Shown: positions 17,119-26,119, counted from the first letter of the stretch. The stretch is 64,000 nucleotides of DNA from Lysinibacillus alkalisoli (GCF_014643595.1 NZ_BMJT01000001.1:248001-312000); one strand, 5' to 3'. Numbers and translations are program-made. The notes: generated by a model from the letters alone, not told the origin.

Positions 17119-18102
17119 CTATTTTATAGATTTTAAAATTTCCTTGAATTCATTTTGTTCCATCTCTTTGAATGATCTACCTACTCTATCACTTACCAAA
17201 GCGATGAAATCATTCATAGATGGTATTACAGATTCTAATTTTCTCACGTCTGTAGCTAGATGTTCCATTAGGCTAATAGGGAGATTAGCTAATTTTATTT
17301 TACCTTCTAACTTTTCCTTTTCATTTACCCAATAAGTAATGTAGTCTATTCTATCGTAGACATTATAAACTTTCGCTTCAAAGTTTTCATAAAGATTTTC
17401 ATCTTTAAAGTATATTGCGTCGTCTTTTCCAACAACAATAAAAAACAACTTTTCCTTATAGTCATTATCTTTCATCAATTGAGTAATTTCATACATACAA
17501 TTTAGAGACTTTATATATGCATCTGTAACAATTGAAATTACATAATCATGTTCTCTTATAGTTTGCATAAACTCATCTAAGCTATCCCTGTACTCTGTAA
17601 CGTTGATGTCACGACTTACTATTATATTTTGTGTTTCTTTTAATTTCCTCTCTATAATATTTGCGAAATCACGATCTTTATGAGTATATGAAATAAATAC
17701 TTTTTTCATTAACAATTCTTTTAATTTACCTCCTCTGTCGACTGTGTAAGGAATTCCATTAACTTTTATAAATTCACTTGATTTGGCAATAGAAATATAA
17801 AATAAATTATGTTCATTAAAAGTGAAATTTCCAGATTCTAATTGAACTTGTCCTTCTAGGATAAGTTGTATTTGAAGCATATCAATTTTAAAGGGAAACT
17901 TTTTAACATTTAGATTTACTCCATCATCTTGAACTCCAAAAATAATATCTCCACCATCACCATTTGAGAAAGCAGAAATCCATTTTGCTAATTCTTCATT
18001 CTCGATTATTGGGTGTACATATTTCACGTTTATACGATTATTATTGCTAATCGTAGACTTAATAGTTTCAATATCTCTAAACAATGAATTCAACTCTTCC
18101 AT
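17119..18102 (-). CDS. AlbA_2-TIR two-domain protein, likely defence effector
   Basis: A 327-residue protein. Residues 30-125 resemble an AlbA_2/Schlafen-type nucleic-acid-binding domain (AFSNGDGGDIIFGVQDDG is its signature loop). Residues about 132-270 are a TIR domain: KKVFISYTHKDRDFA opens it, and Cys202-x-x-Glu205 (NCMYEITQL) is at the place of the catalytic glutamate of NAD+-cleaving TIRs. The C-terminal 55 residues are unassigned. The start overlaps the end of the sacsin-like gene by 13 bp, so both are made together. In bacterial antiphage systems TIR domains usually kill or signal by degrading NAD+; whether this one does is inference. The AlbA_2 plus TIR order is uncommon. Confidence 0.8.
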   Translation of the reverse strand: MEELNSLFRDIETIKSTISNNNRINVKYVHPIIENEELAKWISAFSNGDGGDIIFGVQDDGVNLNVKKFPFKIDMLQIQLILEGQVQLESGNFTFNEHNLFYISIAKSSEFIKVNGIPYTVDRGGKLKELLMKKVFISYTHKDRDFANIIERKLKETQNIIVSRDINVTEYRDSLDEFMQTIREHDYVISIVTDAYIKSLNCMYEITQLMKDNDYKEKLFFIVVGKDDAIYFKDENLYENFEAKVYNVYDRIDYITYWVNEKEKLEGKIKLANLPISLMEHLATDVRKLESVIPSMNDFIALVSDRVGRSFKEMEQNEFKEILKSIK

Positions 18103-20501
18103 AAATTATTTAAAGGAATTTTAGAAATTCCAGTGGTCTTTAATAAATCTCCTAAAGTGATAAGTCTTTGGACTTTTCCATCATCAGTCCATAATTGGTA
18201 TTCTGTATCATCTAGAGCTTCGAATTCTTCTTCATGATAAAAGATTATTTGTTGCTGATCACTTGGACGTATTACAATTCGGATATCTTTCCCTTTATAT
18301 TTAGCTGGGAAGATGGTTTTTGAATGTCTAATACTTTTCCATTCATCTAGAGTCTCAGGAAGCGTATAATAACTGCTTTCACTTAAATAAGTGTAAATAT
18401 TTTTTATGCTTCTCTCAATTAAGCCATCTACATATAGTTTAAGTTCTCTTGAAGAAGTTACAATATGTTTCAATTGTTGTATTATTTCATCATGGCTTAA
18501 CTCTATATTATGTAATATAGAAATTATCTGCTCTCGATTATTAATAATATCGTCTAACTCTTCATATCTAATGTTATGATTCTCAATTTTTTCTGCTATT
18601 TTATATCTTCTTAAATTTTCTTCTGGGGAAGATAACATCATTCTTTTGGCATAAATGTTTTCAAACCAATTAATTGCATCTTGCTGATTAGATATAAACC
18701 AGTTAGTTAATTTATTGAATATTTGTTGAGTATTGGATTCCCGCTCTATATTATCAATAGTTTCTTTAGATAAAATTTCTAATACTTTTTTCTCGATTTT
18801 GTTAGAAGTAATCTTATTATTTATTTTTTTTTCTGTATTTTCGTTATAAAATTCTTCAAATACGGTAATATCTTTATTTAATAATTTACTCTTTATATCA
18901 GTACCGAGAGAACCTAATATGCCTTTCAATTCTTCATCTATATTTTCATCAAAATATATTTTTTCAAATAAAATAAAATCCCCATTTTGATTAGGTACAT
19001 AAACGTTTGTTATTAATTTCTCAATGCCTATTTCATTTATCCATAAAGAATAAAATTTGTTTAGCCATTCCGAAGATTGAATATGCGTTTTTAAATTTGA
19101 ATTTACTGTTGTTAAATCTGAGTCTGATAAATACTCTTCATTTACGTAAGAAAAATTAATATTAGGAATAAAAACTTTACTCCACCCTAAATAGCTATCT
19201 TGAGAAGGAATCTTTAAATTTTTGAAATTAGATAGAAGCTGCCAAAATTCATCATTAGTATCTTCCTCTAATTTTATCGGAATAAAGATATTCACTTCTG
19301 AATCCCCTATAAAAGCTTCCTTTTTCAACCCACCTAAATCATCATAAATCGGAATAATAGGACTAGACTCTATAGTTTTTTTTAGTTCTTTATAACAGTG
19401 ATTTTGAATAACTGAATTAATAGGTTTATTAATAAGGCAAATATTAAATACATTATTGGTGTTTTCTTTTTTCGAACAATATTCCAAAAGTTCTTTGTAT
19501 AATGAAATAGCAATTTTTATTAAAGACATATTCCTTTCATTACTATCTCTAATCGCATTTCTATCTCTTTCAACATCAAATAATTTAGAATTCACAACTA
19601 TAGGAAAACAAAATTTTTCTGTTCCAAGTAGGGGGAATTCACAAAATAACCTTGGTAAGCTATTTGATAAAGGTAAGAAATGTAATTTATTATTTATGAA
19701 CTCTACTTCGCAACCAATTGTTACCTCATTTTCATCCAAAAATAGTAAACTTTTTACATCGGAATTTGAGCTTTCTATCTTTACCATTTTAATTTTTGGG
19801 TTAGATTGAGATGATTTTTCTAATTTTCTTTGATAAATTTCATTATTATAAGTAATAGAATTAATGTTTTCATTGAATACTAAAACATAAGGTATGGCAT
19901 CTTTTAAATCTTTTATTCCTTCTTCAACTGCTTCTAATATATCCTCCTGGTCTATTGAATAAATAAATTTAGTTTTCAAATATTCGTTTTGTAACTCATC
20001 AGAATAGTGATTTAGTCTTTCTAAATCTTCGAGCATTTTTTTAGTTTTATTCTTTATATCTTTATAATCGTTACCCGATCTATCAACGACAAAATTTAAC
20101 TGTTTATAAGTCCCATCATTTTGAATAAAAGAACCTTCTATCGTTACAACTTCTGACAATAAATGTGTTGACATAAATCCGGTTCCAAACTTACCTGTCT
20201 TCTTTTCTTCCGAACTCTGTTTAGAGGAAATTTGTGTTATTAAATCTAATAAGTTTTCATAAGAGAACGGGAGACCATTATGGCTAAAGATAATTTGATT
20301 GTTTGAATAATTTATAGAAATATCGATCCTTTGATTTTTAGGTGTGCAATCCGAAGCATTTTGAATTAACTCCCATACCCATCTACGGCGAATTACTTTT
20401 TTATCACCTTCAGAGGACTCTCTAATCTTTTTCAACTCATCCCAGATAGTATTAGAACTTGCATCAAGAACTTTATTTAAGAGAATTTGTTCATTTGACA
20501 T
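18090..20501 (-). CDS. Sacsin-like GHKL (HSP90-type) ATPase, partner of the TIR protein
   Basis: An 803-residue protein. The N-terminal 250 residues carry a Bergerat ATP-binding fold: the N-box WELIQNASD (Asn48, Asp51), a G1-like loop HNGLPFSYENL, and the G2 lid TGKFGTGFMSTHLL (about 102-115). This arrangement is that of sacsin/HSP90-like ATPases, not histidine kinases: there is no phospho-acceptor domain. The remaining 550 residues are alpha-rich and unassigned. It is very AT-rich. The TIR gene starts before its stop, suggesting a sensor/ATPase plus effector pair. The ATG follows GGTGA. I cannot match it to a named antiphage system. Confidence 0.75.
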   Translation of the reverse strand: MSNEQILLNKVLDASSNTIWDELKKIRESSEGDKKVIRRRWVWELIQNASDCTPKNQRIDISINYSNNQIIFSHNGLPFSYENLLDLITQISSKQSSEEKKTGKFGTGFMSTHLLSEVVTIEGSFIQNDGTYKQLNFVVDRSGNDYKDIKNKTKKMLEDLERLNHYSDELQNEYLKTKFIYSIDQEDILEAVEEGIKDLKDAIPYVLVFNENINSITYNNEIYQRKLEKSSQSNPKIKMVKIESSNSDVKSLLFLDENEVTIGCEVEFINNKLHFLPLSNSLPRLFCEFPLLGTEKFCFPIVVNSKLFDVERDRNAIRDSNERNMSLIKIAISLYKELLEYCSKKENTNNVFNICLINKPINSVIQNHCYKELKKTIESSPIIPIYDDLGGLKKEAFIGDSEVNIFIPIKLEEDTNDEFWQLLSNFKNLKIPSQDSYLGWSKVFIPNINFSYVNEEYLSDSDLTTVNSNLKTHIQSSEWLNKFYSLWINEIGIEKLITNVYVPNQNGDFILFEKIYFDENIDEELKGILGSLGTDIKSKLLNKDITVFEEFYNENTEKKINNKITSNKIEKKVLEILSKETIDNIERESNTQQIFNKLTNWFISNQQDAINWFENIYAKRMMLSSPEENLRRYKIAEKIENHNIRYEELDDIINNREQIISILHNIELSHDEIIQQLKHIVTSSRELKLYVDGLIERSIKNIYTYLSESSYYTLPETLDEWKSIRHSKTIFPAKYKGKDIRIVIRPSDQQQIIFYHEEEFEALDDTEYQLWTDDGKVQRLITLGDLLKTTGISKIPLNNLWKS

Positions 20502-20676
20502 AATTTCACCATCCCCGTGAATTTTTCTGTGGAATTTATTTTAATATCACTAGTTTATAACGCTTATTAACAGTATTTATACGATATTATTATAACTTTA
20601 AATAACTTTATATGAAGTATTATCTAATGATTCGAAAAATGTTACCATTAATATACTTACAAATTGGGGGAATTTG

Positions 20677-22116
20677 ATGGAATACAAAGGACATAAATTT
20701 AAAAAAGGAAAATTTATAACTCCGTTTAATGAATTACTATCAGAAATAGGTAAAGAAGAACAATGGTATTTAGGTCGTCTACCAGAATATTTATGGATAG
20801 CATTAATATATAAATCACAATCTAGAAGAAATTCGTTAGATTTGCTTAAAGATATTTTAATGGAGTTAAGTAAATATCTACCGAAAGAAAATATGCATCC
20901 GAAAATTTCAGAAATTCTAAATCTACCTGAACAACAACAAAAGCTCTTTTATAATTATTTATTAAATAAAGTAGATCAAAGTACTTTAAACCCTCTAACT
21001 GTTGTTATTACTTATTCAGTTAGTAGACCATTTTCAAAGTATTTTTCAAGCCATGAACTTAGTTTTGAAGGAAAAATAGATAAATTAGAAGAAACACTCA
21101 AAGAATTTTCCAGTCAACATTCTAATCAAACTACAGACCTGAGGTATTTAATCTTTTACTATATGCAATTAAAAAATAGAATTATTATGCCAGTACAGCA
21201 TCTTGAACTAATTGAACGGTATCCATTACTGGAACATGATAATCCTTTAATGGCGATGATTAGACCTACTATAAGAACTTTAGAAATGGTGTCACCCTCT
21301 TTTGAAAAAAATATAGATATAACATATCTTGAATTATTTTGGGAAAGGATGAGCGAATTGACTGAATGTGAGCTTTTTCAAGTTAAATTTGATGTAGAAG
21401 ATTTAATAGATAGAAAGGATTCACTAGAGCAAATTTATAAAGAGTTAAAATATTTCACTGATTTATTCCATACAACATCGCCCTTAGACCATAAGATGTT
21501 AGTTTTATTAGGGATTACGACCTTTTCATATAAGCGATTTTTAGAATTAGTGGAACACAATCTTTATAACACTATTACTGGCCGAAGTATTACAAGATCT
21601 TTAATCGAAAACTATATTATGATGAAATATTTACTTCTTAGAGAAAAAGAGAAAGAAAATATTTGGGAAGAATATCAATATTACGGATTAGGCCAGTTTA
21701 AATTAATAACTGAAAGATATGAAGATAGTGGTGATATTTATCCTAACAGTCATGTGGATTATAACTATATAGGGTTACTAGTAGAAGAATATAAAAACAA
21801 GAATTTTATCGATATGGATTTGAATTATTTTGGTAGCCATAACATTAAAAAGAAGGCAGAGCTAGTAAATGAATCAGATTTGTATAAACATCTATATGAT
21901 TACGATTCAATTTATGAACATGGGTTATGGGGGGCAATTAGAGAAAGTAGCCTATTAAAATGCGACAAAGCTAGCCACCAGTTCCATTGTGTACCAGACA
22001 TTGAAAATCAACAGAATTTAAAAAGCGTATGGCATGATGCTAAAATGCTTATGCAAAAAACACTAGAAATTTTAAAAGGACTCTATGGATACCCTTCTCA
22101 TCTGGAGGGGAATTAA
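20677..22116 (+). CDS. DUF5677-like protein in the cargo module
   Basis: A 479-residue, mainly helical cytosolic protein. Residues about 270-450 resemble DUF5677: an Arg-Ser-x-x-Glu helix (SITRSLIENYIMMKYLL), a tyrosine-rich middle and a late Tyr-x-x-x-His motif (YDSIYEHGLWGAIRE). The N-terminal 250 residues match nothing I know. The ATG at 20677 is used, with GGGGGA just before it; a TTG one codon earlier is also possible. It is divergent from the sacsin-like gene and followed within 2 bp by another unknown gene. Its function is unknown; the position suggests it belongs to the same module. Confidence 0.55.
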   Translation: MEYKGHKFKKGKFITPFNELLSEIGKEEQWYLGRLPEYLWIALIYKSQSRRNSLDLLKDILMELSKYLPKENMHPKISEILNLPEQQQKLFYNYLLNKVDQSTLNPLTVVITYSVSRPFSKYFSSHELSFEGKIDKLEETLKEFSSQHSNQTTDLRYLIFYYMQLKNRIIMPVQHLELIERYPLLEHDNPLMAMIRPTIRTLEMVSPSFEKNIDITYLELFWERMSELTECELFQVKFDVEDLIDRKDSLEQIYKELKYFTDLFHTTSPLDHKMLVLLGITTFSYKRFLELVEHNLYNTITGRSITRSLIENYIMMKYLLLREKEKENIWEEYQYYGLGQFKLITERYEDSGDIYPNSHVDYNYIGLLVEEYKNKNFIDMDLNYFGSHNIKKKAELVNESDLYKHLYDYDSIYEHGLWGAIRESSLLKCDKASHQFHCVPDIENQQNLKSVWHDAKMLMQKTLEILKGLYGYPSHLEGN

Positions 22117-22117
22117 A

Positions 22118-23200
22118 ATGATAAAAACGAAATTTATGGAAGAGCTTGTTAAAATCCAAAATGAGTACATTTATCTTTTGGAGTTAGGATTAACAGAATG
22201 GGATGAAGAATATTTTGTTGAGTTTATAGAGGAATTAAATTTATTTTGGAAAAGAAATGAAAATGTTCTAAACACAATCTATGAGTATGAATTCCCTAAA
22301 TTACAAACTATTTTTCTCACAGCTGTTACTAAAATCGACCTTGAATATTTACAACATTATTCTATGAAAATTAGTGGAAAAATTTGTTTAATTGATGATC
22401 CTTTAATCAGTTACTTAAATCTTTTAGATAAAGACTTACCTCCTAAAATGCGTGAGAAATTTTCAGATGTAATTCAAGAAAATATTCGAGAATCTATTGA
22501 ATTATATAAAACTGCATCAAATGATTTTTTCATTTTACCACTTCGCACAGTAATTCCAACAGAAATTGTCACTAAAGCTGCCCAACAATTTTTCATTTCG
22601 TTATTCGAAGGGATTAGTTCCATTAAAGATTACTTTGGAAAAATAAACACTTTTGAAGATATAGAAAGCTATTTGAAGGAACCAGTTAAAGATTGGATAT
22701 TATTTGGTTGGGATGACGAAGTAGGAGCTAATTCTTTAAAAGAAAGATTCACCAACTTTGTAAATACAGAATTTATGGGTAATAAAGAAGCGCCTATAAG
22801 TGAGGTGTTCTTCTTTTCACAAAGAGGTTATTTATCACAAGGGATGAACATTTTATTCACTATGTCTACAACTAAATTTGTACCTTATATTCGTGGAAAT
22901 GTACCTTTTAGATATCTAACTGTACTATATACTTCTTTAAAATATAATTTAAACTTAGATTTAGATCAGCAAATTATTAGAACTACTATAAGCTACCTTT
23001 TTGAAAGAATCTTTGACTTTGAAAAAATTAACGGATTATCGTATGAAGAATTTTTAGCAAAAATTAATGGGTTGAATTTATATCAGTATGTTTTTCAAAA
23101 ACTACATCTTGAAAATAAAGAGTTACAAGACACTAGCTTACGGGATATTAATTTAGCAGTAAATGAGTTCTATGAAAATGAATTTTCACCTCTGTTTTAA
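22118..23200 (+). CDS. Unknown cargo protein at the right end of the element
   Basis: A 360-residue protein that I do not recognise. The ATG at 22118 is chosen because GGAGGGG precedes it; the frame is open to 22085 inside the previous gene. There is no signal peptide or clear membrane helix. It is acidic, rich in Asn, Ile, Phe and Leu, and alpha-helical in pattern. It begins one base after the stop of the DUF5677-like gene, so the two form one transcript ended by a hairpin at 23208-23246. It could be a partner or immunity component; nothing in the sequence decides this. Confidence 0.6.
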   Translation: MIKTKFMEELVKIQNEYIYLLELGLTEWDEEYFVEFIEELNLFWKRNENVLNTIYEYEFPKLQTIFLTAVTKIDLEYLQHYSMKISGKICLIDDPLISYLNLLDKDLPPKMREKFSDVIQENIRESIELYKTASNDFFILPLRTVIPTEIVTKAAQQFFISLFEGISSIKDYFGKINTFEDIESYLKEPVKDWILFGWDDEVGANSLKERFTNFVNTEFMGNKEAPISEVFFFSQRGYLSQGMNILFTMSTTKFVPYIRGNVPFRYLTVLYTSLKYNLNLDLDQQIIRTTISYLFERIFDFEKINGLSYEEFLAKINGLNLYQYVFQKLHLENKELQDTSLRDINLAVNEFYENEFSPLF

Positions 23201-23207
23201 AATGTGG

Positions 23208-23246
23208 AAGCTTATCAGATATGATATTTATTTGGTAGGCTTTTTA
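23208..23246 (+). terminator. Terminator of the right-hand cargo operon
   Basis: AAGCTTATCA pairs (with G-U pairs) with TTGGTAGGCTT and is followed by TTTTTATTT. Confidence 0.6.
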
Positions 23247-23275
23247 TTTATGTGCAAATTAAGGAGAATAATTAT

Positions 23276-23361
23276 GTACACTAAGAAAAAATTGGATATC
23301 CTTTAAATATTAGGTTTTTTATTTATTTAGGATTTTTGTACACTTGATTTTTATAGAGATA
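23276..23361. repeat. Right end of the element: inverted terminal repeat and two subterminal GTACACT repeats
   Basis: GTACACT occurs at 23276-23282 and 23338-23344, and TATAGAGATA at 23352-23361; the inverse motifs are at the left end. A 10-codon frame with an AAGGAG site (ATG at 23274) also lies here but is not called a gene. Confidence 0.65.
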
Positions 23362-23368
23362 CATCCAC

Positions 23369-23683
23369 ATCTGTACCAATAATACAACTCGTTACATCTT
23401 GACGTTCAAGCACATGTTTGACGGCATTAAATTGTTTACCTGTTTGCTTCATAACAACTAGTTTCATTTTTTCAGGTAGCATTGGTAAGTCTTCTAAGTT
23501 CCACGTCTTATATTTTACATCATAGCTTTCAGGGTCAGCTAATGTCACTAAATGTCCAAGTGCCCAAGTGACAATATATTTATCGCCCTCTAAATAGCCA
23601 TTTCCTTTCTTATTACATTTCAATACTCTTGCAATGTCTCTTGCAACAGATGGTTTCTCAGCAATTACTGCTATTTTAGCCAT
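23369..23683 (-). pseudogene. topB: 5' part of the resident topoisomerase III gene
   Basis: Codons 1-105 of the resident topB, from the ATG behind AAAGGGTGT to the Toprim aspartate of the TD pair. It includes the Toprim glutamate in VIAEKPSVA and LEDLPMLPEKMKLV. Past the border the frame runs through the foreign hexamer and stops at 23351, giving a 110-residue stub ending VDVSL. The gene's own promoter region (23684 onward) is intact, so the stub is likely still transcribed, but neither fragment holds a full catalytic site. Confidence 0.95.
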
Positions 23684-23778
23684 AATAACACCCTTTCTTA
23701 TGATGTAAATATAACATAGATTGGCAGCATAATCCTTGTATAGAGGGGGGTGTTGTAGAGTGAATATAAAATAAATGT

Positions 23779-23862
23779 TTACGCTTTAAAAATCAACCAC
23801 ACAATAAATAATAAGATAGGTAAGATGACGGGGGTTTTACTTGTAATATAAGTTTGGCGCAC
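23779..23862 (-). CDS. Possible 27-residue hydrophobic small protein
   Basis: A short frame with GTG start at 23862 and an AGGAGG site ten bases before it. The product has a polar head (RQTYITSKTP) and one hydrophobic helix (VILPILLFIVWLIF), ending KA. It is read in the same direction as the topB stub. The strong site and membrane-helix pattern favour a real gene, but no homologue is known to me. Confidence 0.4.
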   Translation of the reverse strand: MRQTYITSKTPVILPILLFIVWLIFKA

Positions 23863-23910
23863 TCGAACTCAACCTCCTATAACAGTGTTTTTTGAAATTT
23901 TAGAACTTTA

Positions 23911-23966
23911 ATTCTTAGTTGTCAACTAAGAATAGTGTTGTTTAACGTAAAAGTTCATGCTATGAT
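23911..23966 (+). promoter_or_regulatory. mccA promoter with adjacent perfect palindrome
   Basis: TTGTTT (23938-23943), 17 bp, TATGAT (23961-23966). Just upstream, ATTCTTAGTTG (23911-23921) and CAACTAAGAAT (23923-23933) form an 11-bp-arm palindrome with a single central base, which is an operator-like site. In Bacillus the mccAB genes are under CymR; this palindrome does not match the CymR site as I remember it. Confidence 0.55.
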
Positions 23967-24011
23967 TTATAAAACCTACTATTTAAGTTTGAATTAGTTG
24001 GAGGTAAACAT

Positions 24012-24944
24012 ATGAATACATATCAAAAATTAACCAGTCTAATCGGCAATACACCGTTATATGAACTAGAGACAAGTGTGCCCTCTTCAAATGCACGCAT
24101 TTTAGCCAAACTTGAAATGATGAGTGTTGGAGGAAGTGTCAAAGACCGTTTAGGCTTTTATATTATTGAACAAGCATTAAAAACAAGGAAATTACATCAA
24201 GGTGGTACAGTGATTGAGCCAACTGCAGGTAATACAGCAATTGGTTTAGCACTGGCGGCAATACATTTTAAAGTACATGCTATTTTTGTCATTCCCCAAG
24301 GTTTTAGTCAGGAAAAACAAACATTGGCACGGGCATTAGGTGCAACGATTGTGAACACACCAAAAGAGTTAGGGATGAAAGGCGCTGTAGCTAAAGCTAG
24401 GGAATTAGTACAAGAGATAGAAGGCGCTTATAACCCTAATCAATTTCATACAGAGTGGAACGCAGAAGCTTACTATTATAGCTTGGCACGCGAAATCTAT
24501 GAAGGTACAGAAGGTAAACTAGATGTGTTTGTTGCAGGAGCAGGTACATCAGGGACTTTTATGGGTGTGGCTAAATATTTAAAAGAGCAAAATCCATCGA
24601 TTAAAACGGTAATTGTTGAGCCACAAGGTTCAATCATTAATGGTGGTAAGAGTGGAAGTCATGAGACAGAAGGTATTGGCATGGAGTTCTTCCCACCATT
24701 TTTTGATAAAGCTTTATACGATGAAGCTTACACAATTTCAGATAAAGCAGCGTTTGCTAGAGTAGCACAATTAGCAAAAGAAGAAGGGTTACTTGTTGGA
24801 AGTTCATCAGGTGCTGTTTTTGAAGCGTGTTGTCAAATCGCAGATCAAACAGATAAACCTTTAACAATTGTCACCATATTTCCAGATAGTGGCGAGCGTT
24901 ATTTAAGTAAAAACATTTATGGAGGCGACAGGAATCATGCGTAA
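24012..24944 (+). CDS. mccA: O-acetylserine-dependent cystathionine beta-synthase
   Basis: A 310-residue fold-type II PLP enzyme. Lys44 in GGSVKDRLG binds PLP; PTAGNTAIG is the substrate loop; GAGTSGTFMG is the phosphate-binding loop; VGSSSGAV is the third cofactor contact. In B. subtilis MccA (YrhA) makes cystathionine from O-acetylserine and homocysteine, the first step of methionine-to-cysteine conversion. The next gene, overlapping by 8 bp, encodes the second step, which favours MccA over a plain cysteine synthase CysK. It is cytosolic. The ATG follows TGGAGGT. Confidence 0.88.
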   Translation: MNTYQKLTSLIGNTPLYELETSVPSSNARILAKLEMMSVGGSVKDRLGFYIIEQALKTRKLHQGGTVIEPTAGNTAIGLALAAIHFKVHAIFVIPQGFSQEKQTLARALGATIVNTPKELGMKGAVAKARELVQEIEGAYNPNQFHTEWNAEAYYYSLAREIYEGTEGKLDVFVAGAGTSGTFMGVAKYLKEQNPSIKTVIVEPQGSIINGGKSGSHETEGIGMEFFPPFFDKALYDEAYTISDKAAFARVAQLAKEEGLLVGSSSGAVFEACCQIADQTDKPLTIVTIFPDSGERYLSKNIYGGDRNHA

Positions 24945-26073
24945 AAAAACACAATTAATTCATGGCGGAGCAACTGTAGATAAAACAACAGGAGCAGTGT
25001 CACTGCCTATTTTTCAGGCAAGTACATTTAAACAACAAAGTGTAGGCGATTTTGTTTATGAATATGGGCGTACAGGTAATCCTACACGTAATGGTGTAGA
25101 AACTTTTATTGCAGATATTGAGCAGGGGACACATGGTTTTGCCTTTGCATCAGGAATGGCTGCGATTAATTCAGTGATGCAATTATTCCATGCAGGTGAC
25201 CATATTGTAGTAACAGATGATGTATATGGCGGGACATATCGTTTGTTAACGAAAGTGCTTAGTCGAGTAAATATTGAAGTAAGTTTTGTTAATTCGGCAA
25301 ATTTAGCTGATGTACAAGAAGCAATTCAACAAAATACAAAAGCTATTTTTATTGAAACACCAACGAATCCGTTATTAAAAATTACAGATATAAAAGGTGT
25401 GGCAGCGATTGCTAAACAACATCAATTATTATTACTTGTAGATAATACATTTAGTACACCGTATTGGCAAAATCCATTAACGCTAGGTGCAGACATTGTT
25501 TTACACAGTGCAACAAAATATTTAGGTGGTCATAGTGATGTAATTGCTGGTTTAGTTGCAGTAAAAGATGAAAAATTAGCCGAAGAACTTCACTTTATTC
25601 AAAATGGTTCTGGTGCAATTTTAAGCCCACATGATAGTTGGTTATTAGTGCGAGGTATGAAAACCTTAGGGATCCGTATGGAAGAGATTGAGCAAAATGC
25701 TAACGAGTTAGCTAATTTCCTAGTGAAGCATCCAGCGGTCGAAAAAGTATATTATCCAGGATTAATAACTCATAAAGGGCATGAATTACACAAAACACAA
25801 GCAGCAGGTTTTGGTGGTATCATCTCTTTCGCTGTGAAGGATGAAGCGACAGCGTTACGTGTGTTAGAACAAACACACTATTTTACATTAGCCGAGAGTT
25901 TAGGTGCAGTAGAGAGCTTAATCTCCTTGCCAGCCAAGATGACGCATGCTTCGATCCCACGCGACCGACGATTAGCGCTAGGTATTGAGGATGGCTTGAT
26001 TCGCATTTCAGTTGGGCTTGAAGATATTGCCGATTTAATTGAAGATTTAACACAGGCGTTGCCTCAAATATAA
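24937..26073 (+). CDS. mccB: Cystathionine gamma-lyase / homocysteine gamma-lyase
   Basis: A 378-residue Cys/Met-metabolism PLP enzyme (fold type I). YEYGRTGNPTR holds the tyrosine and arginine that contact PLP phosphate, ASGMAAI the helix start, and Lys194 in HSATKYLGGHSD the Schiff base. It cleaves cystathionine to cysteine, ammonia and 2-oxobutyrate. The ATG at 24937 is used, because GGAGG precedes it and the pair then overlaps mccA by 8 bp, a standard coupled layout. A strong terminator follows. Together with mccA it lets the cell draw cysteine from methionine. Confidence 0.9.
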   Translation: MRKKTQLIHGGATVDKTTGAVSLPIFQASTFKQQSVGDFVYEYGRTGNPTRNGVETFIADIEQGTHGFAFASGMAAINSVMQLFHAGDHIVVTDDVYGGTYRLLTKVLSRVNIEVSFVNSANLADVQEAIQQNTKAIFIETPTNPLLKITDIKGVAAIAKQHQLLLLVDNTFSTPYWQNPLTLGADIVLHSATKYLGGHSDVIAGLVAVKDEKLAEELHFIQNGSGAILSPHDSWLLVRGMKTLGIRMEEIEQNANELANFLVKHPAVEKVYYPGLITHKGHELHKTQAAGFGGIISFAVKDEATALRVLEQTHYFTLAESLGAVESLISLPAKMTHASIPRDRRLALGIEDGLIRISVGLEDIADLIEDLTQALPQI

Positions 26074-26082
26074 AACATAGTA

Positions 26083-26117
26083 AAAAATCTCCTTAAAACA
26101 TTTTTAAGGAGATTTTT
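26083..26117 (+). terminator. Terminator of mccAB
   Basis: AAAAATCTCCTTAAAA (26083-26098) pairs with TTTTAAGGAGATTTTT (26102-26117). Confidence 0.85.
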
Positions 26118-26119
26118 AG

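Larger units (their letters stand above)
7579..23368. mobile_element. Tn554-like transposon inserted in topB, carrying a replacement topB and a TIR/sacsin-like cargo
   Basis: The two halves of topB face each other across about 15.8 kb. At the left border the hexamer CCCTGC (7579-7584) touches the element; at the right border it is ATCCAC (23363-23368). Removing the element and keeping either hexamer restores an open frame of 105+2+623 codons = 730. The ends carry short inverted repeats (TATCTCTATA, 7586-7595, and TATAGAGATA, 23352-23361). There is no target duplication. Three tyrosine recombinases start 73 bp inside the left end. These points match what is known of Tn554-family elements, which insert without duplication and carry a 6-bp core from the previous site. 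The cargo is more AT-rich than the chromosome, except its topB. Confidence 0.88.

Noticed and set aside
23274-23306. 10-codon frame with AAGGAG at the right end of the element
   Set aside because: Too short to support, and it overlaps a subterminal repeat that explains the sequence.
7579-23368. Target-site duplication at the element ends
   Set aside because: The two hexamers differ (CCCTGC and ATCCAC), and removing one restores the gene; core exchange explains the data better.
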